A stretch of 23,519 nucleotides of DNA from positions 1 through 23,519 of the forward strand of contig CAZJZQ010000045.1 in NCBI GenBank assembly GCA_964550535.1. Reading direction: 5' to 3'. Each line of letters begins with the position of its first letter. Within the stretch, counting starts at the first letter, position 1. A program made the position numbers and the translations under genes. Origin of the DNA: UBA7672 sp964550535. Its GTDB lineage: Bacteria; Pseudomonadota; Alphaproteobacteria; Caulobacterales; Hyphomonadaceae. This document shows positions 8,313 through 15,562 of this stretch, piece after piece. Under the pieces are notes generated by a model. That model was given only the letters and a program-made list of their open reading frames with translations. It was not told where the DNA came from and made no database searches.

Positions 8313-9637
8313 GCTGCTGTCCCAATCAGTTCAGCCTCGCCACGCACCAGCGTGAACAGGGCGGGGCGGCCCGCCGCGGGGCTGACGCCCGCAATCCGCA
8401 CCGGCGAAAAATCGGCCAGGCGCGCGCGTCCGCCGCTTTCCACCAGGGCCATCTGTGTCGTCGCATCATGGCGCGCCAGCCGCATCGCCAACCGCTCGGC
8501 GCCCTTGGCGCGCAGTTGCGCCGCACGCGCCTTGATCGTCTCGCGCTTCACCTGGGGCATCCGCGCGGCGGGCGTTCCGGGGCGCGGGCTATAGGGGAAG
8601 ACGTGCAGGTAATCGATGCCGCACTCGTCGACCGCGGCCATCGTGTTGGCGAACATCGCCTCTGTCTCGGTCGGGAAGCCCGCGATCAGATCGGCGCCAA
8701 CTGCAATCTCCGGCCGCGCCGCGCGCAACCGCGTGCACAGGTCGATGGCGTCGCCGCGCGAATGCCGCCGCTTCATCCGCTTCAGGATCATGTCGTCGCC
8801 CGACTGGAAGCTCAGATGCAGATGCGGCGCAATCCGCGCCTCGCCCACAATCAGATCGAACAACTGATCGTCGATCTCGATGGCGTCGATGGACGACAGC
8901 CGCAGCTGCGCCAGATCCGGAACCAGCTTCAGGATGCGCGCTGTCAGATTGCCCAGCTTCGGCTGCCCCGGCAGGTCCGCGCCCCACGATGTCAGGTCCA
9001 CGCCGGTCAGAACGATCTCGTAATGCCCGCGCTCCACCAGGCGCTTCACCTGGTCCACCACTTCGCCCGCCGGCACAGACCGCGAATTACCGCGCCCGAA
9101 CGGAATGATGCAGAACGTGCAGCGATGGTCGCATCCGGTCTGCACCTGCACAAAGGCGCGCGCCCGTCCGTCCAGACCGTCCACCAGATGCGCCGCCGTC
9201 TCGCGCACGCTCATGATGTCGTTCACCCGCGCCTTCTCCGTCCCGCCCAGCAGGGCGAGGGGGGCGAACGTTTCCGCCCTCATCTTTTCGGCGTTGCCGA
9301 TCACGCGCGTCACTTCCGGCATGTCGGCGAATGATTTGGGGTCGATCTGCGCGGCGCAGCCGGTCACGATGATCGCCGCGTCCGGCCGTTCGCGCCGCGC
9401 CCGGCGGATGGTCTGCCGCGCCTGCCGCACGGCCTCGGCGGTTACGGCGCAGGTGTTCACGATCACCGCGTCGCTCAGGCCCGCCTCCTGGGCATGCCCG
9501 CGCATCACCTCGGATTCATAGGAATTCAGCCGGCATCCCAGTGTCAGGATGTCGACGCCGCCAGTCTCGCCAGCGGTCTTGGGCAGGGAAGGCGCGCCAT
9601 CGGCCATGGCCGGGGAGATAGTCGTTCGGGCCGCCAT
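8309..9637 (-). CDS. mtaB: tRNA t6A37 methylthiotransferase MtaB (MiaB-like)
   Basis: A radical-SAM enzyme that thiomethylates t6A at position 37 of tRNA to ms2t6A. The N-terminal UPF0004 domain supplies three cluster cysteines (LGCRLNSYESE, NTCAVTAEA, TGCAAQ). The radical-SAM motif CDHRCTFC binds the second 4Fe-4S cluster. LSSIDAIEIDD and GADLIAGFPTETE are typical of the subfamily, and a TRAM-like tail ends the protein. Two starts are plausible: ATG 9637, which lies inside an inverted repeat, or ATG 9607, ten residues later. Neither has a clear ribosome binding site. It is upstream of, and overlaps, ftsY, a common alphaproteobacterial arrangement. Confidence 0.93.
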   Translation of the reverse strand: MAARTTISPAMADGAPSLPKTAGETGGVDILTLGCRLNSYESEVMRGHAQEAGLSDAVIVNTCAVTAEAVRQARQTIRRARRERPDAAIIVTGCAAQIDPKSFADMPEVTRVIGNAEKMRAETFAPLALLGGTEKARVNDIMSVRETAAHLVDGLDGRARAFVQVQTGCDHRCTFCIIPFGRGNSRSVPAGEVVDQVKRLVERGHYEIVLTGVDLTSWGADLPGQPKLGNLTARILKLVPDLAQLRLSSIDAIEIDDQLFDLIVGEARIAPHLHLSFQSGDDMILKRMKRRHSRGDAIDLCTRLRAARPEIAVGADLIAGFPTETEAMFANTMAAVDECGIDYLHVFPYSPRPGTPAARMPQVKRETIKARAAQLRAKGAERLAMRLARHDATTQMALVESGGRARLADFSPVRIAGVSPAAGRPALFTLVRGEAELIGTAA

Positions 9638-9660
9638 TGTCACGCCGGGGTGACAATGGC
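9633..9660. promoter_or_regulatory. 11-bp perfect inverted repeat at the mtaB 5' end
   Basis: GCCATTGTCAC at 9633-9643 and its exact complement at 9650-9660 are separated by GCCGGG. The repeat covers the ATG at 9637 if that is the real start of mtaB, or sits in its leader if ATG 9607 is used. It could be a dimeric repressor site, or an mRNA hairpin masking initiation. It has no T run, so it is not a good terminator. Confidence 0.45.
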
Positions 9661-9688
9661 CCCGTCAGACGCGCCAAACAAAGAAAAA

Positions 9689-9712
9689 GCCCCGGCGGTT
9701 GTCCGCCGGGGC
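9689..9712 (-). terminator. Rho-independent terminator of the redox lipoprotein gene
   Basis: A perfect 10-base GC stem (GCCCCGGCGG, 9689-9698, with its complement at 9703-9712) encloses a 4-base loop. Read leftward it is followed by TTTTTCTTTG (9681-9688 region), a good U tract. It lies 29 bases beyond the stop codon of the upstream gene and separates it from mtaB, which therefore needs its own promoter. Confidence 0.85.
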
Positions 9713-9740
9713 TTCTGTCTTCAGCGCGTTAGCCGCGTCT

Positions 9741-11783
9741 TTATTCGCCGCCGGCGGCCGGCGGAGCGCCGCCGCCGGCGGCCGGCGGAGCGCCGCCGCC
9801 GCGGCGCATGGCGCGCATCATGCCCATGACGGTGTCGAACTCTTTCGCGTCGATGCCGCCGTCCTTGTTGGCGTCGCCCATCGCGAATTGCGGTTTCAGG
9901 GCCGCGAACTGTCCGCGCAACTCATCCGGCTGCACCTTGTCGTCGAGGTTCGAGTCCAGCATCCCGATCAGCCGCGTGCTGAGCAGCTCCTGCTCGAACT
10001 CCGGCTTCGGATTGGCGGCCGTCTCGTCTTTCCAGCGATAGCGCAGCGAGGTGTAGAACATCTCCTCGAACGACTGGTCGCCCCAGACGATCTCTTTCGT
10101 CGGGTCCGGGTTGGCCGGGTTGCGCGGCGAGTTGTCGTAGATGTACGTCGCCAGCACTTTCGATCCCGCCGGCACCTCGATGGGTTCGGCGAACTCATAC
10201 ATGCGCTGCCAGTTGAAGTCGTAGAACGGCACGTTGAGGATCAGCTTCTGCTTGCCGTCCGGATACACGATCTCCAGCTTGGAGTAGGTGCCGCGATAGT
10301 GCGCGTGCACCACGGCCGTGTGCAGGATCGCGTCTTTCGGGAACAGGAAGTACGCGGTTTCCTTGTGGCTCTCGGTGTTCGGCGGGATGGTGATGAACTG
10401 GTTGACCAGCGCATTCTCGCGCATGATCAGGTCCGGCTTCTCGCCCTTGTCATAGAAGTACAGACCGATCTGTTCGGCGGAGACAGTCTCCTTGCCGAAC
10501 GGCGTGTAGTGCATCTGGTAAGCGAACTGGCCGCCCGCCGGCACCCACGAGCCGATGCCTTTCGGCTGCACCACCGACTCCATGCCGACGGTGTAGCCGC
10601 CGACGCCGCCGCCCCATGCTTCCATGCCCTTGCTGGTCGCGCCTTCGGGGATCACGCCCGACAGGATGTGGTGCACGGCCTGCCGCGCTTCCACCTTCGC
10701 CGTCGCGGCCTTCAGCCAGCGGCCTTCGGTCAGCGGGTTCGGAACGGTCGGGTATTGATAATCCACAACGCCGCCCGCCGGCACCGTGTAGGCCGGGATG
10801 TCGACGATCAGGTCCGGCTGGCCCAGCGGCCATTCCGGCGCAACGCGCTTCACGGCGGCCAGCGGATCGGCGCCTTCACCGCGCGGAGCGCCAGCTTCGA
10901 TCCACCGCACCAGCGTCTTGGCTTGCTCGGACGAAAGGCTCTTGTCGTCGGCGAACGCGCCGACATGCGGATCGGCGTCCCACGGCGGCATGCGGTCGGT
11001 GCGGATCGCCTCGCGCATCATCGGCGCAAAGCCCTTCACCAGCTCATAATTGTCCATCGCGAACGGAGCGATGCCGCCTTGCTGGTGGCAGGCCACGCAC
11101 TTCTCTTCGATGATCGGCGCGATCGTCCTGGCGTAGGAGATCTGCTGGAACGAAGCCTTCGCCTGCGGCGCCAGTCCGGGCATGTCGATGCCGCAACCCT
11201 TGGCCTCGGCCACGGTCACGGTTTTCGCTTCGCCCTTCATCACGGCATCGATGGCGTCCGCCGCCGACGTTTTCGCCGCGCCGTCCGCGAAGTCCGCGTT
11301 CAGCGGGCCGCGATACATGACTTTCCAGGTTTTGGGATCGACAACGTAAACCTCGCCCGCGCGCGACGCGCCGAGCTGTTCGCCCACGAACTGCAAGTCG
11401 TCATGCAGCACCGGCATGTCGAGACCCAGCTTCGCTGCGTCCGCCGTGATGGCCTCACGCTTCGCGCCGAGGGTGGAGTTCACCATCATGAACTCGACGC
11501 CCTGCGGCTGGTATTTCGCCTGCAACGCTTTCAGTTCCGGCGCCATCTCCGCCACGACGGGGCAGCCGGCGCCGTGCATGGTCAGGACCACCGCCTTGGC
11601 GTCCTTCATGCGATAGAGTTCCTTGGCGCGGCCGGTGTGATCGACCAGCCGGAAATTGTCGATGCGCTCGGGTGTGGACGCCAGCGCCGGAACAGCGGCG
11701 CCGGTCTTCACGACCTCCGCCTTGTCGGCGCATGCCGCGGCCAGAACGATGCCCAGAGCGGATGCGGTCAAAAGGCGAAGCAT
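9741..11783 (-). CDS. Redoxin - cytochrome c - copper monooxygenase-like - EF-hand lipoprotein
   Basis: This 680-residue exported protein combines four modules. A signal peptide ends near C18 (a relaxed lipobox, VLAAAC). A redoxin/thioredoxin-like domain spans about residues 35-165 with a single HGAGCPV cysteine (C74). A c-type haem site CVACH is at 229-233, with RMPPW (264-268) supplying a likely axial methionine. A region of about residues 320-590 resembles copper-dependent ascorbate monooxygenases of the PHM/DBH type, with HH at 371-372, MHYTPFG (H425) and HTAVVHAHYRG (H488, H493, H495) as copper ligands. Two EF-hand loops follow at 610-621 and 637-648. The tail is a Gly/Ala/Pro repeat. 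The start has GGAG about 10 bases upstream; ATG 11822 is less likely. The role is probably periplasmic redox chemistry; the substrate is unknown. Confidence 0.75.
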   Translation of the reverse strand: MLRLLTASALGIVLAAACADKAEVVKTGAAVPALASTPERIDNFRLVDHTGRAKELYRMKDAKAVVLTMHGAGCPVVAEMAPELKALQAKYQPQGVEFMMVNSTLGAKREAITADAAKLGLDMPVLHDDLQFVGEQLGASRAGEVYVVDPKTWKVMYRGPLNADFADGAAKTSAADAIDAVMKGEAKTVTVAEAKGCGIDMPGLAPQAKASFQQISYARTIAPIIEEKCVACHQQGGIAPFAMDNYELVKGFAPMMREAIRTDRMPPWDADPHVGAFADDKSLSSEQAKTLVRWIEAGAPRGEGADPLAAVKRVAPEWPLGQPDLIVDIPAYTVPAGGVVDYQYPTVPNPLTEGRWLKAATAKVEARQAVHHILSGVIPEGATSKGMEAWGGGVGGYTVGMESVVQPKGIGSWVPAGGQFAYQMHYTPFGKETVSAEQIGLYFYDKGEKPDLIMRENALVNQFITIPPNTESHKETAYFLFPKDAILHTAVVHAHYRGTYSKLEIVYPDGKQKLILNVPFYDFNWQRMYEFAEPIEVPAGSKVLATYIYDNSPRNPANPDPTKEIVWGDQSFEEMFYTSLRYRWKDETAANPKPEFEQELLSTRLIGMLDSNLDDKVQPDELRGQFAALKPQFAMGDANKDGGIDAKEFDTVMGMMRAMRRGGGAPPAAGGGAPPAAGGE
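9747..9794. repeat. Two 24-bp tandem repeats coding GGGAPPAA
   Basis: Two identical 24-base units at 9747-9770 and 9771-9794, followed by a degenerate start of a third, encode the C-terminal GGGAPPAA repeat of the redox lipoprotein. Because the unit is a whole number of codons, copy-number changes would leave the frame open. This is a likely site of slippage between strains. Confidence 0.85.
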
Positions 11784-11943
11784 GGGGCGTCTCCGTTTTT
11801 TTATGGTTCGGGGCGGTATCACCCTTTTTGACGCGGAAACGCCTCAAAATCTAGACACTGTCCAGCCTTCCTGACACTCCAGTCGGTAACAAATTCGCGG
11901 GTAGCACGGGTGACGTAGCGGGAGGTCTTTACGGAAAGCGCCG

Positions 11944-12441
11944 CTAATCGTCCTGCCCCTCGCCACATGCGACATCCGCCACACCGCCCAGCTTGTTCAG
12001 CAGGCGCATCAGCTCCGCCGCCTCGCCGTCCGACAGACGGGACATCGCGGCGTTCATGGCGGGGCCATAGACCGCCCACATCTCCTTGCGCAGCGCGCGC
12101 CCTTTCGCCGTCAGGTCGAGCAAGTGACCCCGCGCGTCTTCCTCGCACTTGATACGCTTGACCAGCCCGTCAGCCTCCATGCGGTCGACCAGCCTCGACA
12201 GGACGTAGCGGGGAATGAACAGCGGAATCGCCAGATCGCGGGGCCTTTGAGGGGCGCCTGTGCGTTCGATTTCCCACAGCACCGTGTACCAGGAGAGAGA
12301 GGGGAGGCTGGCGGCCTTCAGCGCGTCTTCGACATGATCCTGGATCAGCGGAGCCACACGCCCCAGCGCCACCCACGCGCTCTGGATCGCGTCTGAAGGA
12401 GTTTTCGGCAAAGTCTTTAGCCTGGATTGTTGCAAAGGCAA
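11944..12441 (-). CDS. MarR family transcriptional repressor, TTG start
   Basis: A 165-residue winged-helix regulator with the MarR layout: dimerisation helices (SLPSLSWYTVLWEIERTG), recognition-helix region (FIPRYVLSRLVDRMEADGLVKRI) and wing (EEDARGHLLDLTAKGRALRKEMW). The start is TTG at 12441: GGAG lies 6 bases upstream and no in-frame ATG precedes the conserved region. Two cysteines, one in the wing (KCEEDARG) and one near the C-terminus (DVACGEG), could in principle sense thiol or quinone stress as in some MarR proteins. It is divergent from an NADPH-dependent FMN reductase, and a pair of palindromes lies between the two. Control of that gene and of itself is an inference from this arrangement. 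Confidence 0.88.
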   Translation of the reverse strand: MPLQQSRLKTLPKTPSDAIQSAWVALGRVAPLIQDHVEDALKAASLPSLSWYTVLWEIERTGAPQRPRDLAIPLFIPRYVLSRLVDRMEADGLVKRIKCEEDARGHLLDLTAKGRALRKEMWAVYGPAMNAAMSRLSDGEAAELMRLLNKLGGVADVACGEGQDD

Positions 12442-12469
12442 CTACTTCTCCATATGTTGCATTTGCAGC
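12429..12469. promoter_or_regulatory. Paired MarR operator candidates over a divergent promoter
   Basis: GTTGCAAAGGCAAC at 12429-12442 is a perfect palindrome with 5-base arms. GTTGCATTTGCAGC at 12456-12469 is the same motif with one mismatch; the centres are 27 bases apart. The first contains TTGCAA (12430-12435), which with TATGTT (12453-12458) at 17-base spacing forms a rightward sigma-70-like promoter for the reductase gene. A leftward TTGAAA-17-TAGCTG candidate lies at 12494-12466. The first site also covers the TTG start of the MarR gene. Occupancy would block both genes. Confidence 0.55.
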
Positions 12470-12538
12470 TAGGGGCATCGCCCCATGTTTTCAAGTTTTC
12501 CCGGGCAGTTCGCCCCGCATCCGAAAAGGGACCACACC

Positions 12539-13099
12539 ATGGCCAGCAAGCGCAAGATCGCGGTTCTCGTCGGTTCTCTCCGCAAGGACAGCTTCAGTCG
12601 CAAGGTCGCCCGCGCCATCGCGGCCGAATTGCCCGAAGGCTACACGACGGAGGAGATCGATATCTCCAAAGTCGGCTTCTACGATCAGGATCTCGACACT
12701 GACAGCCCGCCCGCTTCGTGGGCCGAATTGCGCGCCGCGATCAAGTCGGCGGACGGCGTGCTGTTCGTCACGCCTGAATACAACCGCTCGGTCCCCGGCG
12801 TGCTGAAGAACGCCATCGACATCGCCTCGCGCCCTTATGGCAAAGCCGCTTTCGCTGGAAAGCCCGCGGCTGTGGTTTCGGTGACGCCCGGCGGGCTCGG
12901 CGCGTTCGGCGCCAACCATCACCTGCGCCAGTCGCTGACCTTCCTCAACATGCCCGTCGTGCAACAACCGGAAATGTACCTCTCCGGCGTCGGCGGCTGG
13001 TTCGACGAAAGCGGCAAGCTCACGAAGGACGACACCCGCGCCCTCTTCAAGACGTTCGGCGAGGTCTTCGCCGCGCTGATCGAAACGCACGCGAAATAG
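12539..13099 (+). CDS. NADPH-dependent FMN reductase (quinone/azo reductase type)
   Basis: A 186-residue flavodoxin-fold enzyme that moves electrons from NAD(P)H through FMN to quinones, azo dyes or metals; the family includes ChrR/YieF. The FMN phosphate loop is GSLRKDSFSRK (12-22). The hallmark PEYNRSVPGVLKNAIDIASR is at about residues 79-98, and TPGGLGAFGANHHLRQSL contacts the flavin. ATG 12539 is preferred over ATG 12485 because AAGGG at about 12526-12530 has good spacing and the family begins here. A small GGGGC-ATC-GCCCC palindrome (12472-12484) lies upstream. It is divergent from the MarR gene and probably under its control, which suggests induction by an electrophile or quinone. Confidence 0.92.
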   Translation: MASKRKIAVLVGSLRKDSFSRKVARAIAAELPEGYTTEEIDISKVGFYDQDLDTDSPPASWAELRAAIKSADGVLFVTPEYNRSVPGVLKNAIDIASRPYGKAAFAGKPAAVVSVTPGGLGAFGANHHLRQSLTFLNMPVVQQPEMYLSGVGGWFDESGKLTKDDTRALFKTFGEVFAALIETHAK

Positions 13100-13106
13100 A
13101 ACGCGC

Positions 13107-13147
13107 CCTCAAGCGTTGCGTCCCCGTATGGAGACGCAACGCTCAGG
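13107..13147. terminator. Convergent hairpin terminator
   Basis: An 11-base perfect stem (13112-13122 with 13133-13143) with a 10-base loop lies between the stops of the FMN reductase (13099) and the DUF2145 gene (13178), and can be extended with one mismatch. Neither side has a T run, so it may act weakly or only as a 3' end protector for both transcripts. Confidence 0.5.
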
Positions 13148-13177
13148 CGGCGTCTGGGGATGGCGGTAGGGCGCGGT

Positions 13178-14039
13178 CTATGGCGCGCGTTCGATCACAT
13201 AGCTGGACGTAATCAGCTTGTGGCCGGACATGAAGGCTGACATCGACTCGTAGGTTGCGGTCACAATGCCGCCGCGCTGGTCGTCGGTCTTCAGGCGCGA
13301 GTCCGCAATAGGGCCGAGCAGCCGTTCGACCAGGTTCGTTTTCACCGGCGTCGGCTTGAAGTGCTGCTTCAGATTGGNNNNNNNNNNGATTGGTCTTGAT
13401 CTGGCCCATGTCGGTGGTTTCCCAGGCTGCGGCGCCGATCACGTCCAGCATGAACTCGTTGCAGTTCTGGTATTTTATGTCGTGCGGGTTCGAAACCAGC
13501 GAGTAGTCCTCAATGTGCAGCGCCTCATAGGCGGGACTGCCCATGATCTCCAGAATGCGGCGTTGCATTTCGGGGCTGGGAACGATCACCGCCACATCGT
13601 CCACAGCCGTCGCCGCGACGAAGTCGACAGGGAAGTCCTGATGCAGGTACGACTTGTCCTTGGCGAGCGTCTTCCCGTCGCCATGATAAAGATTGTAAAC
13701 GGCGTAACCGTTGATCGTGCGCCCATCGTCCAGCGTGATCGGCACATACACCCAGAATGCGCCGTGCGTGTATGAGATGCCGTCGGGCAGGTCGTCGCGC
13801 GGACGGCCGGTGCGGAACACGATGGCCACGCGGGCGCCCTTGGAAGCCAGGTCGCGTTCCACCTGTTTTGCGAACGCTGCGGCTTGCTCTCCGGTCAGGT
13901 GCGTGCCCGCCGCGCGCCCGCTGAAACCGGAATCGTTCAGCGGATTACGCGATTCGCCCTGGGCGCCGCTGTCGCCGCTTGAGGCGCAGGCGGTCAGTGC
14001 AACCGATGCGACGGCCGCCAGAAAAATTTTCCGGATCAT
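13178..14039 (-). CDS. DUF2145 lipoprotein (interrupted by a false assembly gap)
   Basis: The protein starts with a lipoprotein signal (VALTAC, lipid at C18) and shows the DUF2145 pattern: SYTHGAFWVY (H92), GYAVYNLYHG, HQDFPVDF, VIVPSPEMQRR and KYQNCNEFMLDVIGAAAWETTD (C193). The 10-N run at 13378-13387 is flanked on both sides by GATTGG. Merging the duplicate and deleting the Ns gives 846 bases, exactly 282 codons, and joins QIKTN to LKQHFKPTPV with stop TAG at 13178. Reading through the Ns as they stand gives a wrong frame ending at 13143. The reconstructed length is 281 residues. The ATG overlaps the upstream stop by 4 bases. Function is unknown; the spaced His and NC motif recall permuted NlpC/P60-like enzymes. 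Confidence 0.85.
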
Positions 14040-14416
14040 TGGGCGGCCGGGGTGTAGGGAACATCGGGGGCCGCCTGCGGCTTCGCGATAACCACATCAT
14101 CGGAAATCGACAGCGGCGCGTTCGAAAAATCGGTCAGCGCTTTTGCGCCCTGCGATGCGCCCGTGGCCGCGCCGGAGAAACCGCCGGCCAGCTCCATCTG
14201 CCCGGATGCTGACGCGCCCACAGCCACCGCCCCGGAGGCGACGGCCGTAATACCCAGAGGAATCGCCACCACGCCGGAAGTGGCCTTGAGACCGCTTTCA
14301 CCGATCGCGCCAACGGCCAGGCTGGTTTGTTCGGATGCGTTGGAAGCGTTCTGGGCGGACTGGGCCGCAGCCGCAGGCGCCGCGGCAAGCGCCGCAACAA
14401 GGATGACCAGGCGCAT
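14036..14416 (-). CDS. Small secreted Ala/Ser-rich protein, DUF2145 partner
   Basis: A 126-residue protein with a signal peptide (RLVILVAALAAAPAAAAQ) and a low-complexity mature part rich in Ala, Ser and Gly, including SGAVAVGASASGQMELAGG. The start ATG 14416 has a strong AAGGGGGA site about 8 bases upstream; an ATG at 14440 is less likely. The stop overlaps the start of the DUF2145 gene (TCAT at 14036-14039), so translation is coupled and the two products probably act together in the envelope. No known domain was recognised. The Ala/Ser heptad-like spacing would allow helical packing. Confidence 0.75.
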   Translation of the reverse strand: MRLVILVAALAAAPAAAAQSAQNASNASEQTSLAVGAIGESGLKATSGVVAIPLGITAVASGAVAVGASASGQMELAGGFSGAATGASQGAKALTDFSNAPLSISDDVVIAKPQAAPDVPYTPAAQ

Positions 14417-14503
14417 GGGAGTTCCCCCTTTGTTGAACATGGCCGGAAATCTACGGACGAAACCGGCCTAAATGTGGCGCAGGGTTTCCCCAGCGCCAAC
14501 CGA

Positions 14504-14720
14504 TCAGATGCTGCTTCTCAGCGGCAGCCTGGTCAACGGCTTGCCCGTCACGGCGAACAGCGCGTTCGTCACCGCCGGGCCGATTGCCGGCAGGCCACAT
14601 AGCCGATAGCGCCGTCATCTGCGCGTGCACCATGCCCGTGTTGATGCCCGAGTTGATGACCGTGCCGCAGGCGACGGCGCAAACGACGCGGTCCACCGGA
14701 TACTGGCCGTCAAGCCGCGC
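14504..14720 (-). pseudogene. Remnant of a molybdopterin-binding oxidoreductase large subunit
   Basis: Two pieces of the C-terminus of an isoquinoline 1-oxidoreductase beta/xanthine dehydrogenase-type subunit lie in different frames. The first reads YPVDRVVCAVACGTVINSGI up to LSAM (14716 to about 14610), matching the family RVVCAVDCGTVINP segment. The second reads GLPAIGPAVTNALFAVTGKP and ends LTRLPLRSSI with TGA at 14504-14506. In intact proteins some 60-70 residues separate these parts, so an internal deletion with a shift in frame has occurred, and everything upstream is missing. A single open frame exists here by chance but changes sense midway. The gene is clearly dead. Confidence 0.75.
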
Positions 14721-14723
14721 GCT

Positions 14724-15452
14724 CTAATCGAACAGGGCGACCCCGCCTGCCTGCAACGCAACGAACACGCCCGGATCGTCCGCGATCGCCACGCCGCTTT
14801 CCGTGAGACGGTCGAGCAGCCTCACCTCGCTCGCGCGCAACTGCGATGACGCCGCCACATGGTCCGTCGTCTGCTCGCCCAAAGGCGCAATATCGCCCCG
14901 CGTCGCCAGGCCAAGCGCGGACATGGCGCCCGTCATGGCGTGATGCGCCGTCCAGTTGCCGCGCGACAGCGGCGAGAACTGGCACATCCGCCCGCACACC
15001 ACCAAGGGCCGCTCCGGATCAATGTCCTTCAACACGCCTTTCAGCCGCTCGAAGAAAGCGGTGTTCAACTCCCAGTCCAGCGGACGGCTCTCCGCATTCG
15101 CCGGCCAGGCCATGTGCCACGGCGCGCAGACGCCGATCACCCGCACCGGGCCCAGCGGCGTCGCCGTTACGCCCGACACCACACCGCCGAGTTCGGACAG
15201 ATGTTGCCAGCGCACGACATCGCTCCACGGCTCGCGGCTCCACAACACCACCTTGCGATCGTCCGGTCTGTCGCCTTTCAGCTTCGCGCCCGCATCCTCG
15301 ATGACATGCCCGTCCAGGGCCGCCGCGGAATCCGCCTGCGCCTCGCTCAGGCACGCCACGTCCGGGTGTACGTTCGCGATGCGGCGGATCACTTCCCGCG
15401 CCTCCGGGCCTGCCGCAACGCGGCGCCCAAGGTTCCACGTCACCAGACGCAT
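14724..15452 (-). CDS. Endonuclease/exonuclease/phosphatase fold protein, altered metal site
   Basis: A 242-residue member of the EEP superfamily. The first strand TWNLGR (N7), the acidic metal ligand LSEAQ (E37) and the terminal TTDHVA (D197, H198) are present. The central motif, normally GDFNQ, reads GRMCQ (154-158), so both the Asp and the Asn are lost. The protein may have lost activity or changed function. The start is well supported by GGGGAGG 5-6 bases upstream. The stop codon directly abuts the molybdopterin-oxidoreductase remnant, in the same frame, so its 3' end may have been reshaped by the deletion event there. The substrate is unknown. Confidence 0.75.
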   Translation of the reverse strand: MRLVTWNLGRRVAAGPEAREVIRRIANVHPDVACLSEAQADSAAALDGHVIEDAGAKLKGDRPDDRKVVLWSREPWSDVVRWQHLSELGGVVSGVTATPLGPVRVIGVCAPWHMAWPANAESRPLDWELNTAFFERLKGVLKDIDPERPLVVCGRMCQFSPLSRGNWTAHHAMTGAMSALGLATRGDIAPLGEQTTDHVAASSQLRASEVRLLDRLTESGVAIADDPGVFVALQAGGVALFD

Positions 15453-15562
15453 TGATCCTCCCCTGCACCCCGCATGTCAGGCTTCACGCGATGCGCGCAA
15501 AGACAGAACATGCGCGAAGCCGCGCCAACCTCATCGAATGCACGGAAATCCGGCAGGTTCCG

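Noticed and set aside
9699..11831. A 710-codon open frame on the plus strand opposite the redox lipoprotein gene
   Set aside because: It is rich in Arg and His with no domain pattern, while the minus strand has signal, haem, copper and EF-hand motifs and a terminator. High GC creates long open antisense frames.
13143..14039. The DUF2145 protein ending at 13143
   Set aside because: This C-terminus comes from reading 10 Ns in the wrong frame; merging the GATTGG overlap gives stop 13178.
14451..14696. An 81-residue gene on the minus strand
   Set aside because: Its first part matches a molybdopterin oxidoreductase, and the matching continuation is in another frame, so it is a remnant.
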